Assembly: GCA_050251715.1 (NCBI GenBank)
Contig: JBFWMG010000003.1
Span: 62,001-126,000 of the forward strand
Length of the DNA stretch: 64,000 nt
Reading direction: 5' to 3'
Source of the DNA: JBFWMG01 sp050251715
Lineage (GTDB): Bacteria > Desulfobacterota > Desulfovibrionia > Desulfovibrionales > Desulfovibrionaceae
Part shown: positions 1-7,436 of the stretch, piece by piece
Layout: every line of letters begins with the position of its first letter
Position numbering within the stretch: the stretch's first letter is position 1
Notes under the pieces: generated by a model
Database searches by the model: none
What the model was told of the DNA's origin: nothing
What the model saw: the letters and a program-made list of their open reading frames with translations, nothing else
Position numbers and translations under genes: made by a program

Positions 1-1054
1 CCAGACTAAGCCTGTTCGGGGTGGTAAACAGCACGCCCTCGACTCGGTATTCTCCATGGCGACGCTTGGCGTCTTCCACGGGTTTTTCACCCATACCCGT
101 TTGGTCCATGCAGCAGCGGACCACGCGGTAGCGCATAAACACATCATCCAGGAGGGCGTCCTGCTCCGCAAACGACACTCCCTTGGCCGTGATGATCTCC
201 CGGCACCAGGCTACGTCTCCCACGACTTCATCCACCCAGATAACGAACAGGTCATTGCGGGCTGCGATGTCCACCCCCACATAGCAGGGACCGCCCGTGT
301 ACTTTCCGGGTATCCCCGCAGCCTCATGTTCGCATGAAGAGATCAGATCGTAGGGCAGCCAGGCCGACGCCTCATCTAGCCATTTGAGCTCGTATTCCTG
401 TTTCCAGGCGTCGTCGTCGTCGATACCCGCGCGCAGTTCGTCGATGTCGCGCGGCAGCCCCTCGGCCACAGCCTGGTAGATGTCCACATGATGCCGCGAC
501 CAAATGCCATCCAGAGTTTTCGAGGTCATCAGGTCAAAGAACTTGTTGCCCTTGCCGTTGGGTGTACTCACCACCCGCAGCTTGAGGCCCGGCTTGGATA
601 TGACCGGGAAGAGCGCCTTCCAAATCTTTCGGCTATCGTGGTGGAATGCGAACTCGTCAAGAAAGACGTTGGCGGAAAAACCACGGGCGGTGTCAGGGTT
701 GGCGGGCAAGGCGGTCACTCGAGAGCCGTGCTCCATGGTCAGCTCCAAGGACTTGATGCTGGAACCGTCCTCCGCGCGATAACCGGAGTCCTGCTCAATC
801 AGATCAAAGGCCGCCCCCATGGCCCGAAGGTGCAACTTCAATCCTTCATCCATGGCCTCCCGCGCCTGGCGTTCGCCGCGCGAAAGGATTACCCACCGGG
901 TCTTGGTCTTCGCCACGTCATGGGCAAGGATGTCCTCGGCAATTTCCAGGGTGGTGGAAAAGGTTTTTCCGGTCTGGCGGGCGAACATGCCCACCTTGAA
1001 CCGGGCTGGATCGTCCACCCACCGCTGCTGAAACGGGTGCAGGATGCCGCTCAT
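1..1054 (-). CDS. phage terminase large subunit, Mu gp28-like (C-terminus outside window)
   Basis: Large packaging ATPase/nuclease of a Mu-like phage. Translation from the ATG at 1054 is open to the window edge (351 codons seen). Near the N-terminus is a Walker A motif ARQTGKT (residues about 25-31), and about residue 130 a Walker B motif VFLDEFAFH. The start overlaps the stop of the upstream DUF3486 (gp27-like) gene in an ATGA arrangement, the usual small-to-large subunit coupling. The nuclease domain should begin near the end of the visible part (GVDIAARNDLFVIW, a first acidic residue). Family assignment is firm; the C-terminus is not visible. Confidence 0.9.
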   Translation of the reverse strand, partial: MSGILHPFQQRWVDDPARFKVGMFARQTGKTFSTTLEIAEDILAHDVAKTKTRWVILSRGERQAREAMDEGLKLHLRAMGAAFDLIEQDSGYRAEDGSSIKSLELTMEHGSRVTALPANPDTARGFSANVFLDEFAFHHDSRKIWKALFPVISKPGLKLRVVSTPNGKGNKFFDLMTSKTLDGIWSRHHVDIYQAVAEGLPRDIDELRAGIDDDDAWKQEYELKWLDEASAWLPYDLISSCEHEAAGIPGKYTGGPCYVGVDIAARNDLFVIWVDEVVGDVAWCREIITAKGVSFAEQDALLDDVFMRYRVVRCCMDQTGMGEKPVEDAKRRHGEYRVEGVLFTTPNRLSL

Positions 1055-1584
1055 GCCTCGCCTCGGTAGATGGCCCGCACGCGTTCGAGCACCTGTTCGG
1101 GCGTGAGCCGTTCGCGCTTGGCCTGTTCGCCGACCTCGTCCACGGTCTGCTCCAGGCGCTCCCGTTCCTGCCTGCGCACCTCTTCCGCGTACTTCTTCTG
1201 GGTCACGGATGCGCGGCCCAGCTCGGCGATACTGCGCACCAGGCTGGTGAGGTTGAGCTTCTCCGGATCGACCTCGATGTCCTGGAGGACGGTGAACAGC
1301 CGTTCCTGCACCAGGCGTTGCAACGCCTCGTTCATGGCCCCTTCCTGATCCGGGGCCGCGTCGACGATGGCGCGGGCCTGCTCGCTGGCCCGCTTGAGGA
1401 CGGCCAATCGCTCCTCGAATTTTTGTCCATACCGATGCAGGGCCGACTTGGAAATCTCGAAGCCCCGATCTCGGAGCGCATCGGACAAGGCGCGGTATTC
1501 GGCGAACCCGCCCTCTGCCAGGGCCTTGTCCAGCCACTCTTTGACATCGGCCGGGAGCTGCTCCACGGATGCGCGCGGCGGCAT
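1051..1584 (-). CDS. DUF3486 family phage protein, Mu gp27-like (small terminase)
   Basis: A 177-residue protein of the Mu gp27/DUF3486 family, which takes the place of the small terminase subunit. It begins MPPRASVEQLPADVKEWLD and includes an HTH-like stretch (FEISKSALHRYGQKFEERL) of the kind expected to bind DNA, followed by a long charged helical half. I chose the ATG at 1584 over one at 1626 because it sits 1 base after the stop of the gp26-like gene. It overlaps the large subunit gene by 4 bases. Confidence 0.85.
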   Translation of the reverse strand: MPPRASVEQLPADVKEWLDKALAEGGFAEYRALSDALRDRGFEISKSALHRYGQKFEERLAVLKRASEQARAIVDAAPDQEGAMNEALQRLVQERLFTVLQDIEVDPEKLNLTSLVRSIAELGRASVTQKKYAEEVRRQERERLEQTVDEVGEQAKRERLTPEQVLERVRAIYRGEA

Positions 1585-1585
1585 G

Positions 1586-1897
1586 TCAGCTCCAGTACTT
1601 GGTGGGCCGGGCGATGCCGGGCTCACAGTCGATGGTGTACTCGGCCAGGTCCACGCCGTAGCGGGTCAACTCGGCGAACCAGCGGCCGTCGGGCCCCTGG
1701 CGCACGTCGGCCAGTTTGCGGTCGGCCAGGTAGTCCAGTTCGCGCCGCATCTCGAGCTGGGTGGCGTCGGGGTACATGCCCTGCACTGTGGCCAGCACAA
1801 CTTCCTCGTACGCGCCCACGGGGCGGGCGTTGTTCAGCGTGAGCACCAGCAGCCAGCGCATGTGCTCGCGCCGCGTCTTGGCGGGGTCAACAGCCAT
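1586..1897 (-). CDS. Mu gp26-like phage protein (VpaChn25_0724 family)
   Basis: A 103-residue protein beginning MAVDPAKTRREHMRWLLVLTL. The winged-helix-like pattern (a helix pair, then ELDYLADRKLADVR and a short wing) and the ending GIARP resemble the small protein located between gp25 and gp27 in Mu-like phages. Its molecular role is unknown. The start at 1897 overlaps the DUF2730 gene by 11 bases and is preferred to the longer reading from 1981, whose extra residues are low-complexity. Confidence 0.7.
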   Translation of the reverse strand: MAVDPAKTRREHMRWLLVLTLNNARPVGAYEEVVLATVQGMYPDATQLEMRRELDYLADRKLADVRQGPDGRWFAELTRYGVDLAEYTIDCEPGIARPTKYWS

Positions 1898-2216
1898 TCC
1901 GACCTCCCATGTTCTCGAGTTTTGCGGCCAGCGCATCGAGCTTGGCCTCGATGATGGTCTGGTTTCTGATCCAGTCCTCACGCCGCACGTAGTCCAGGGG
2001 CAGCGCGGCCTTGAGCTTCAAGATTTCCCGTTCGGCGTCCGCCGCCTGCTCCCTGGCCTCGGCCACGCTCTTGACCAGGCTGGCGACGCATTCCTCCACC
2101 CGTTGGTCCCGCAGCTTGTTCACGATCTTCCAGACCGCGAAAACGAATCCCAGGAAGGCGATCACCACGGTGAGGCCAAGGGACAGCAGTTGCCACAGCG
2201 GCAGGGTCACTTCCAT
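1887..2216 (-). CDS. DUF2730 family phage protein, Mu gp25-like
   Basis: A 109-residue protein with one N-terminal membrane segment (LWQLLSLGLTVVIAFLGFVFAVW, residues about 6-28), then a coiled coil rich in Glu, Ala and Arg. This is the profile of the Mu gp25/DUF2730 family found between the lysis and packaging genes of Mu-like phages. Its function is not established. It overlaps both neighbours by about 10 bases. Confidence 0.75.
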   Translation of the reverse strand: MEVTLPLWQLLSLGLTVVIAFLGFVFAVWKIVNKLRDQRVEECVASLVKSVAEAREQAADAEREILKLKAALPLDYVRREDWIRNQTIIEAKLDALAAKLENMGGRNGC

Positions 2217-2905
2217 GCCGCCTCCCGGTCCTGGGCCCAGGTGATGAGCGCGCGCAGCCGAGCTTCGAGATCCTGGCAGCGGCCTCCGTAGTCGCGGGCG
2301 TGGGCGAGGATGTCGGCCGGGGTCACATAGGCCGTCACGGTTGCGGCTCCGGGATCGTGGTGAAGTACCCCGGCGTCAGCGGCCTGGCCGGTTCCGGCAG
2401 TTCCAGCAGGGCCGGGGGCGGCGGCGGGCACGGCGTCACCACCGTGACCGGGATGTTCGATACCGAGGGCTTCGTTGTAGAGGCGCACCCAGGCGCCATC
2501 GAAACGGCAACGGCCAGCAGGATCAGCGACAACAGCGCGCGAGGCATCGGCTATCCTCCGATTGGTGATGGTGTTTCGGGCGGCCGCGAGGTCGCGGCGC
2601 GCTTTCAGGTAGTGTTGCTCCACCTCGGCGGCTCTGGCGGTTTCGGCTGCCAGTCGCCTGCGCGCCTCGGCCTCGGCTGCGGCCAGGGCGGCCGCGTGGC
2701 GGGCGACCTCTTCAGCATGGAGCCGCTGCGCCTCGCGCACTTCGGCAAGCCGCACGGCGTCGGCCTTGGCGTATCCGGCCTCGTAGGCGCGCCTGGCGGC
2801 CACGCCGCACAGCACGGCCACGAGCAGCACGGCGGCCAACCCCAGGGCGACCTTGCGCCAGGGCGAGGGGCCGAGCGCGGAGAGGAGGGTGGCGATGGGA
2901 ATCAT
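2207..2905 (-). CDS. inner-membrane spanin (Rz-like)
   Basis: A 232-residue protein starting MIPIATLLSALG with a single membrane anchor (KVALGLAAVLLVAVLCGVAA, residues about 20-39), then a long periplasmic coiled coil. That is the plan of an i-spanin, which joins an outer-membrane lipoprotein to fuse the two membranes at lysis. A proline-ended lipoprotein gene (2335-2547) is nested inside it in another frame, the classic Rz/Rz1 layout. The ATG at 2905 overlaps the transglycosylase stop (ATGA). It is somewhat longer than typical Rz because of a Gly/Ala/Pro-rich C-terminal part. Confidence 0.75.
   Translation of the reverse strand: MIPIATLLSALGPSPWRKVALGLAAVLLVAVLCGVAARRAYEAGYAKADAVRLAEVREAQRLHAEEVARHAAALAAAEAEARRRLAAETARAAEVEQHYLKARRDLAAARNTITNRRIADASRAVVADPAGRCRFDGAWVRLYNEALGIEHPGHGGDAVPAAAPGPAGTAGTGQAADAGVLHHDPGAATVTAYVTPADILAHARDYGGRCQDLEARLRALITWAQDREAAWK
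2335..2547 (-). CDS. outer-membrane spanin lipoprotein (Rz1-like), nested gene
   Basis: A 70-residue lipoprotein encoded wholly inside the Rz-like gene in a different frame. It has a signal peptide of about 20 residues ending at a lipobox-like APG-Cys (Cys about residue 21), and a short proline-rich mature part (PCPPPPPALLELPEP, then PRPLTP). A tiny proline-rich lipoprotein embedded in an i-spanin gene is the hallmark of Rz1. The nested position makes it easy for automated annotation to miss. Confidence 0.75.
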   Translation of the reverse strand: MPRALLSLILLAVAVSMAPGCASTTKPSVSNIPVTVVTPCPPPPPALLELPEPARPLTPGYFTTIPEPQP

Positions 2906-3558
2906 GGGCACACCCCCAGGCCCCAGCCGGATGTCGTATAGCGGGGTTCGAGGGTGCGCAGGATGCGGCGCGGGTAGCCCCTGTTTTCCGTCCAGGCCGA
3001 GGACGCGCGGCCTGCGTTGACGGTTTCGACCTGGCCCCACCAGCGGGCGCGGTCAAGGCCGAGGCTTTCGGCAAGCCGAGCGTCGCGGCGCACCCATCCG
3101 AGGCCGCCGTTGTAGGCTGACAGCGCGAGGGCCATACGGTCGCAAGCAGTGGCGGCCACCACGCGGTCCCAGAGCCATTTGTCGTAAGCGGCCAGGGCGC
3201 GCAGCGACCAGCCGGGATTCCACGGTGCGGGCTCGCCGGTCTGCGGGGCCACTTCGGGCAGCCAGCGCGCGGTCGCGGGCATGAACTGGGCGAGTCCCTG
3301 CGCACCCACAGGCGATTGGGCGTCGGTGCGCCAGCCGGATTCCTGGTGGACCTGGGCGGCGAACGTGGCCGTGGGCGCGTCCAGCCCCCACTCGGCCCGC
3401 GCGCAGCGGATCAGGGTGGACCGGTGCGCAAGGGCGGCGGTGGGGATTGAGGCCCCGTACCCTGCGGCATCCTGGGCGAGGAAGAAGAGCGCTACAGCCA
3501 GCACAAGCAGCGCCGTTTTGGTACAGCGGCGAACAAGTCCACCCCGGCGGCGGTGCAT
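2902..3558 (-). CDS. lytic transglycosylase endolysin (SLT family)
   Basis: A 218-residue peptidoglycan lytic transglycosylase. An N-terminal hydrophobic segment (ALLVLAVALFFLAQDAAGYGA, about residues 16-36) should act as a signal or signal-arrest sequence, allowing holin-independent export. The SLT fold is shown by HQESGW with the catalytic Glu at about 73, then VGAQGLAQFMP and ALSAYNGGLGWV. The start MHRRRGG at 3558 begins 2 bases after the holin gene and is preferred to the longer in-frame reading from 3639, which overlaps the holin. It cuts the cell wall in lysis with the holin and spanins. Confidence 0.88.
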   Translation of the reverse strand: MHRRRGGLVRRCTKTALLVLAVALFFLAQDAAGYGASIPTAALAHRSTLIRCARAEWGLDAPTATFAAQVHQESGWRTDAQSPVGAQGLAQFMPATARWLPEVAPQTGEPAPWNPGWSLRALAAYDKWLWDRVVAATACDRMALALSAYNGGLGWVRRDARLAESLGLDRARWWGQVETVNAGRASSAWTENRGYPRRILRTLEPRYTTSGWGLGVCP

Positions 3559-3560
3559 GG

Positions 3561-3878
3561 TCACAGCCCCAGCCCCACGGCAAGCATGGCGGCCGCGATG
3601 ATGCCCATGCGGCGGCCACAAGCACCGAGGAAAAGCCATATGGATCCATCCCTGGGATGCCCCGTGGCGGTGTTGAGGTACTCATGCGGCCGGGCATAGG
3701 GGAACACCCAACGGTCAAGCAGGTAGCCGCATACCCCGGCCATGACCACGAGCACGGCCTTGTAGAGCACCACGGGCACCTGTTGCGGCGCGATCCAGTT
3801 GAGCACCAGCAGCAAGGCGGCCAGCACCATCCAGCCGGGACTGAGACGGGGAAGGAAACGGCGGGCAAAACGAGACAT
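3561..3878 (-). CDS. putative phage holin
   Basis: A 105-residue membrane protein starting MSRFARRFLPRLSPG. It has hydrophobic segments at about 15-28 (MVLAALLLVLNWIA), 35-50 (VLYKAVLVVMAGVCGYLL) and 88-105 (MGIIAAAMLAVGLGL). Its size, multiple membrane segments and place directly before the transglycosylase and spanins fit the putative holin family of Mu-like and P2-like phages. A clear AGGAGG ribosome site lies 6 bases before this ATG, which rules out the longer reading from 3932. Confidence 0.75.
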   Translation of the reverse strand: MSRFARRFLPRLSPGWMVLAALLLVLNWIAPQQVPVVLYKAVLVVMAGVCGYLLDRWVFPYARPHEYLNTATGHPRDGSIWLFLGACGRRMGIIAAAMLAVGLGL

Positions 3879-3959
3879 GACGGCCTCCTGTGTTCGGGTT
3901 CCGGCGCGAAGCGCCTTTGGAAACGCGATCACCGTAGGCCAGAAGAAAGAGGCGGAACA

Positions 3960-3973
3960 CTAACGGGCGTTAG
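3960..3973. promoter_or_regulatory. 14-base perfect inverted repeat upstream of the lysis operon
   Basis: CTAACG-GG-CGTTAG lies about 80 bases before the holin start, between the terminator of the repressor operon and the lysis genes. Mu-like phages switch on such operons with Mor or C-type activators that bind short dyads, so an activator site is plausible. That role is inference. Confidence 0.4.
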
Positions 3974-3997
3974 AATCTGCGAGGGGGAACGGGCATG

Positions 3998-4024
3998 AAA
4001 AAGGCCGCCCGAGGGGGCGGCCTA
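3998..4024 (-). terminator. Rho-independent terminator after the repressor/rex-like operon
   Basis: A GGCCGCC / GGCGGCC stem (4003-4009 with 4016-4022) with a 6-base loop, followed on the minus strand by five T (complement of 3998-4002). It lies 20 bases after the RexB-like stop and separates the lysogenic operon from the lysis genes. Confidence 0.85.
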
Positions 4025-4044
4025 AAGCGGCAAAGGCGGGAGGG

Positions 4045-4527
4045 TCAACGATCCTTGATATTCTCGCTCTTCCTTTGTTCGTCGATCAGTTCGTCATACC
4101 GGCGCATCTGAATGCTCACCAGCGCCCAAGGAAGACGGAACGAGAGGGCAAAGGCCGTCACGGCGAGCCCCAGGTAAACCCGTTCGACCCATACCGTGAT
4201 GACCGGATGATCCTTGATCAGGGCGGAAACGAAGATGAGGGTCAGCGTGACCAAGTAGAGGACAAACATCCACTTGTTGCGGATGAGGCGGCGGTTGATG
4301 TTGTTCCGGTTGAGCTCGGAGAACCGCCAGCTGTTTCTGCCCGCCACCCCGGAAGGGTCGCCGATGATGGTGATGACCGCGATGAGGAAGCCGGACAGGA
4401 TGGAGAAAACGGTGACGATGATGTTGACCGCGTTATCATTGCCATGGATCAGCGGCTGCCCCCAGATGGCGGCAACTATCCCGGCCAGTATGGCGCCGAT
4501 GAAAAACGCGATTCGTCCGTAAGCCAT
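4045..4527 (-). CDS. RexB-like four-helix membrane protein
   Basis: A 160-residue protein with four predicted membrane helices (about 6-23, 33-57, 86-107 and 112-138) and a short charged cytosolic tail. The start codon directly follows the stop of the 318-residue partner (TAA then ATG, no spacing), so the two are translationally coupled. Lambda RexB is 144 residues with four membrane helices and is proposed to act as an ion channel that depolarises the cell when RexA senses infection. The match is by size, topology, gene order and a loose similarity around the second and third helices (FLIAVITIIGD versus LIAALTFLIG). The homology call is mine and needs a profile search. Confidence 0.6.
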   Translation of the reverse strand: MAYGRIAFFIGAILAGIVAAIWGQPLIHGNDNAVNIIVTVFSILSGFLIAVITIIGDPSGVAGRNSWRFSELNRNNINRRLIRNKWMFVLYLVTLTLIFVSALIKDHPVITVWVERVYLGLAVTAFALSFRLPWALVSIQMRRYDELIDEQRKSENIKDR

Positions 4528-5484
4528 TTATTGCGCCAAGAGTCCCTGTTCTCGCAGTTCCCCCATGTACGACCGCATTTCCGCCCAGACCACCGCGTGC
4601 TTCACGGTCTTACCGTGCTGGGGAACCCTGACATACTTGCGAAGAGTGATGGAGGTGGAGGAAATTTTCTCATCGTCGTTGGTGATGATCTTAAACCCTT
4701 CGTCGCCGTCGTCAACAGCCATTTGGGCGAGCTTCTCAAGACGTTCTTGACCTAGCTCCCCTCCCTTGACTCGCCTGTCGAACTTGATGACCACTTCGGC
4801 AGTCAGATTCTCGGCGTCGGCGTATTCCTTGAAATCATCGTCTTCTTCGAACAGAGCCAATATTTCATTGGTTACGGCTTTGACAACCTTTTGCGTGACG
4901 GTGCGACCCTCACGTTCTTCATGCTCTTGGGTCGCCACGTACAACCCCGCATTCAGATGCAGGCGTTTGACGCCCCGCTCCCGAATCAATTTGATCTTGT
5001 CGACGTCCGCCACACTGACGAGAGAAAAGGCGAGAGCGTCTTCGGGCTGGTCGGCCTCTTCAAAAAGGCGCATCAGGTATTCCTTGGCCTTGCCCACGCG
5101 CAACCCTGTTGAGCAAAACAAGACGTGGTTGCCCTCAATGAAAAGCATAAGGTCGCCGTCCATGAAATCCGTGCCCTTCGGAGCCGTGGCAGTTCCCAGG
5201 TCAACCTCCGGGTTTTTCCCTTCCTTCGGGACTAGGGAAACGGCCTCTCCCGGCGTCGAAACAGAAATGTGGAGATAGAGCCTAGGGTTCTTGGTGTCCT
5301 GAGCCTTGGCTTTTCTTTCATGACAGCACTTCACTTCCTGGCCGTCAATCTCAACGGTCCGATCCGCCACAGTCTTTTTCTTCCGCAGGGCGGTGGCCAC
5401 ATACTCGTACAAGGAATGCGCCTTTGTGTTGGCGAAAGACGCGCGGAGATAGCTCATCGTTCTCCATTTGTCACCGTTGGCCAT
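4528..5484 (-). CDS. RexA-like phage-exclusion protein
   Basis: A 318-residue soluble protein with no signal or membrane segment. From about residue 108 it resembles lambda RexA in order and pattern: LFIEGNHVLFCSTG (RexA FLFVEGDTIGFARTV), then SVADVDKIKLIRERGVKRLHL, then LTAEVVIKFDRRVKGG (RexA DSLDIVIKPKFKRDIKK), then a stretch ending TSITLRKYVRV. In lambda, RexA/RexB are co-expressed with the CI repressor in the lysogen and abort infection by other phages. Here the gene likewise follows the prophage repressor and precedes a four-helix membrane protein. Start chosen at 5484 because of an AGGAGG site 7 bases upstream. If not RexA, it is an unknown cytosolic partner of the membrane protein. Confidence 0.6.
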   Translation of the reverse strand: MANGDKWRTMSYLRASFANTKAHSLYEYVATALRKKKTVADRTVEIDGQEVKCCHERKAKAQDTKNPRLYLHISVSTPGEAVSLVPKEGKNPEVDLGTATAPKGTDFMDGDLMLFIEGNHVLFCSTGLRVGKAKEYLMRLFEEADQPEDALAFSLVSVADVDKIKLIRERGVKRLHLNAGLYVATQEHEEREGRTVTQKVVKAVTNEILALFEEDDDFKEYADAENLTAEVVIKFDRRVKGGELGQERLEKLAQMAVDDGDEGFKIITNDDEKISSTSITLRKYVRVPQHGKTVKHAVVWAEMRSYMGELREQGLLAQ

Positions 5485-5535
5485 AGCCCCCCTCCTAGAT
5501 CGTGTCTGTGGTTATATTCAGCTCCAGCGGTGAGA

Positions 5536-6063
5536 CTAGATCGCCGCCACGACGAACATGATTCCTACACCGGACTCCTTGGAAAACGTGTAGCGCACCC
5601 CGTCACGGGTGCACTCGCCTTTCTGGTGGTCGGGATCGAAGAAGCCCATGTCCTTGAGGAGGGCCAGACATCCTTTCTGCTCAAGGCCGGGTGAGCACAT
5701 CTCCACCAGGATCACGGCGCACACGATGAAGCGTGATGCCTCGTTTTTGTCGCCGCCCGCGAAGAGCATGCTCATTTTGTTCAATTCGTTTCCGGACTGG
5801 TCCATGGTTCCCCACAGCCTGACGGAGGGAGAAAAGGCCGTCTTCAAGATCATTCCGGCTTCCGCCTGTTTGATCTCCACGTTGTCGGCCCGGATACTGG
5901 CGTTCACCCGGACAGCGGCATCGTTGAAGCGGGTCTGGAAGTCCGATGCCTTGAGGCCCAGAGTCTGTCCTTCTGGGCTTTTCGCCATCACGGGAAACGT
6001 CGCCACCAGAACCAGGGCCATGACCGCCAAGCACAGGCGCGCGATCTTCATGTTCATCACCAC
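5536..6063 (-). CDS. exported protein of unknown function (prophage cargo)
   Basis: A 175-residue protein with a strong N-terminal signal peptide (MKIARLCLAVMALVLVATFPVMA, cut after AMA/AKS) and four cysteines in the mature part that could form disulfides (ICAV.., EMCSP, KGCLA, GECTR). I recognise no family. It lies between the repressor gene (31 bases upstream) and the RexA-like gene, so it should be made in the lysogen. A periplasmic protein in that position might alter the cell surface or block superinfection, but nothing in the sequence proves this. The first ATG (MVMNMK) or the second (MNMK) could be the start. Confidence 0.65.
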   Translation of the reverse strand: MVMNMKIARLCLAVMALVLVATFPVMAKSPEGQTLGLKASDFQTRFNDAAVRVNASIRADNVEIKQAEAGMILKTAFSPSVRLWGTMDQSGNELNKMSMLFAGGDKNEASRFIVCAVILVEMCSPGLEQKGCLALLKDMGFFDPDHQKGECTRDGVRYTFSKESGVGIMFVVAAI

Positions 6064-6094
6064 CAGTCTAATGTGTGTTCTCGCTACGTCGCCC

Positions 6095-6445
6095 CTACCC
6101 TGTCTTCTTTACATCCTTGGCTCCCTTCGCCGATTGCGCGAGGAGAGCGCTCGTCGTTTCTAGGCTCCGTTTCGCGTCCTCTGTGCTTTGGCGATAGTTG
6201 TCAAGCAGGGCGGCTTCTCGTGGACTCAAGTCCAGTTTGGGCGGTGTGCCGACACCCAGCAAAAGCCATGTACCATCTACACCGAACGCAGAAGCTACCG
6301 CCTGTAAAAAATCAGCACCAGGAATCCGCTCGTCACTCTCATACCGGATAAGCGTTTTTCTACTCACCCCTAATCGTTGAGCAAAGTCTTCTTGTCGCAT
6401 CGTGCCACGCACATGCGCAATCCGTCTTCCTAGCGACTCCAGCAT
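6095..6445 (-). CDS. prophage repressor, XRE/Cro-CI helix-turn-helix
   Basis: A 116-residue DNA-binding protein: MLESLGRRIAHVRG then the HTH (MRQEDFAQRLGVSRKTLIRYESDERIP, about residues 15-41), then the DGTWLLLGVG region seen in many phage HTH regulators and a variable C-terminal helix. No peptidase domain is present, so it is not a self-cleaving repressor. It is transcribed away from the early operon and should keep that operon off in the lysogen. The start at 6445 follows GGAG with a 9-base gap; longer readings from 6478 or 6514 run into the operator. Confidence 0.8.
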   Translation of the reverse strand: MLESLGRRIAHVRGTMRQEDFAQRLGVSRKTLIRYESDERIPGADFLQAVASAFGVDGTWLLLGVGTPPKLDLSPREAALLDNYRQSTEDAKRSLETTSALLAQSAKGAKDVKKTG

Positions 6446-6468
6446 AAAAAACGTCTCCAGACCCAAAT

Positions 6469-6489
6469 GGTCTCTTGACATATGAGACC
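6469..6489. promoter_or_regulatory. operator dyad over the early promoter
   Basis: GGTCTC (6469-6474) and GAGACC (6484-6489) form a perfect 6-base inverted repeat around TTGACATAT. A second partial copy (GTCTCCAGACC) lies at about 6453-6463. The dyad covers the -35 box of the early promoter, so repressor binding would block it. Inferred from position and symmetry. Confidence 0.6.
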
Positions 6490-6503
6490 GATTGGGGAAT
6501 ATT
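6475..6503 (+). promoter_or_regulatory. early promoter of the Mu-like prophage
   Basis: TTGACA at 6475-6480, a 17-base spacer, then AATATT at 6498-6503, reading toward the gp16-type regulator and the transposition genes. Confidence 0.6.
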
Positions 6504-6563
6504 CGGGCTGACACAAACGCACACTAGTTCACACCATACGGGGTAACAAAAAGGATTTACCTT

Positions 6564-6791
6564 ATGATTCCGAGAACCTCCGAGGACGTTAAAAAAGAGT
6601 TCGAACAAAAGGGCATCTCGATCTCCGCATGGGCCCTGGCCAACGGGTTCTCCACGAACCTCGTCTTCGAGGTGCTGGCCGGGCGCAAAAAAGGAGTCCG
6701 GGGACAATCCCACAAAATCGCTGTGAAGCTCGGCCTCAAACGCGGCAAGGTCATTGAGGATTCCGACATTGCCATCGCCATCAACGCATAA
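6564..6791 (+). CDS. BcepMu gp16 family DNA-binding protein
   Basis: A 75-residue protein whose core (ISISAWALANGFSTNLVFEVLAGRKKGVRGQSHKIAVKLGLK) has the pattern of the BcepMu gp16 family: an HTH with SAWA..NGF, then VLAGRKKG.RG.SHKIA..LGLK. It is the first gene of the early operon, opposite the repressor, the place held by Ner in Mu. It probably represses or tunes the early/repressor promoters after infection. Start supported by AGGAT 8 bases upstream. Confidence 0.82.
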   Translation: MIPRTSEDVKKEFEQKGISISAWALANGFSTNLVFEVLAGRKKGVRGQSHKIAVKLGLKRGKVIEDSDIAIAINA

Positions 6792-6846
6792 CCCGTCATG
6801 CGTCAGCCTATGATCCACCTTGTACATGCCCGAGCCGGAAGGCGCA

Positions 6847-7296
6847 ATGTCTAACCGACCGAAAAATATTGCCCAAGGGATGGTCCAATTGACCCTCCCC
6901 CTGTCAAGCCTGCCCAGTCAGCAGCTCAAGGCCGGGCAACTGCGCACCTCCGAGGCCGTCAAGGAAGCCCTGCGCCACGCCCTGAAGCACTGCGGCCTTT
7001 CCCGCGAAACCGTGGCCGATGAGCTGACGCGGCTCACGGGTGAAAACGTCTCCATCCATCAGCTCAACAACTGGGCCGCCCCCGGCAAGGGCGACAGGTC
7101 CATCCCCCTGGAACAGCTCGCGGCGCTGACTGTGATCACCGGCGACCACTCATTGGCCCAGGCAGCCCTTGAGGCCGCCGGTGTCGTGGTGCTGCGCCCT
7201 GACCAGGTTCCTTACTACGACCTGGGACGGATCACGGCGGAAGACAAGCGCCGGGCCAGGAAGCGCAAGGAACTTCTTGAAAAGATACCGCTTTAG
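6847..7296 (+). CDS. early-region phage protein, probable DNA-binding regulator
   Basis: A 149-residue protein (from MSNRPKNIAQG). The middle looks like a helix-turn-helix region (LRHALKHCGLSRETVADELTRLTGENVSIHQLNNWAA, then IPLEQLAALTVITGDHSLAQAALEAAGV). Similar proteins accompany the gp16-type regulator and transposase in Mu-like prophages, but I know of no assigned function. The downstream small gene follows closely with its own AGGAGG site. Confidence 0.6.
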   Translation: MSNRPKNIAQGMVQLTLPLSSLPSQQLKAGQLRTSEAVKEALRHALKHCGLSRETVADELTRLTGENVSIHQLNNWAAPGKGDRSIPLEQLAALTVITGDHSLAQAALEAAGVVVLRPDQVPYYDLGRITAEDKRRARKRKELLEKIPL

Positions 7297-7304
7297 GAGG
7301 CGCT

Positions 7305-7436
7305 ATGCAGATGACGATCAACAGAACCACGAATCACCGTGCATCGCGGCGGCGGCTGGTGCTCCCGCCCTGGCGATGGATCGCGACCGTCGACTTCGGA
7401 TGGGAACCTTCTGGAAAGGGTACGGCGGCGGCATGA
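7305..7436 (+). CDS. small early protein, 43 residues
   Basis: A short reading frame starting MQMTINRTTNHRASRRR with an AGGAGG ribosome site 6 bases before it, ending in an ATGA overlap with the next gene. The Arg-rich N-terminus and a Trp-rich centre (PPWRWIATVDFGW) show no family. Spacing and coupling support it as real. Confidence 0.5.
   Translation: MQMTINRTTNHRASRRRLVLPPWRWIATVDFGWEPSGKGTAAA

Noticed and set aside
488..1069. Plus-strand ORF of 193 residues
   Set aside because: It is the antisense shadow of the terminase large subunit gene, whose minus-strand frame has Walker motifs.
4045..5484. Kiwa (KwaA/KwaB) anti-phage system
   Set aside because: Size and topology are similar, but gene order is reversed and the soluble protein resembles RexA elements better than KwaB; kept only as an alternative.
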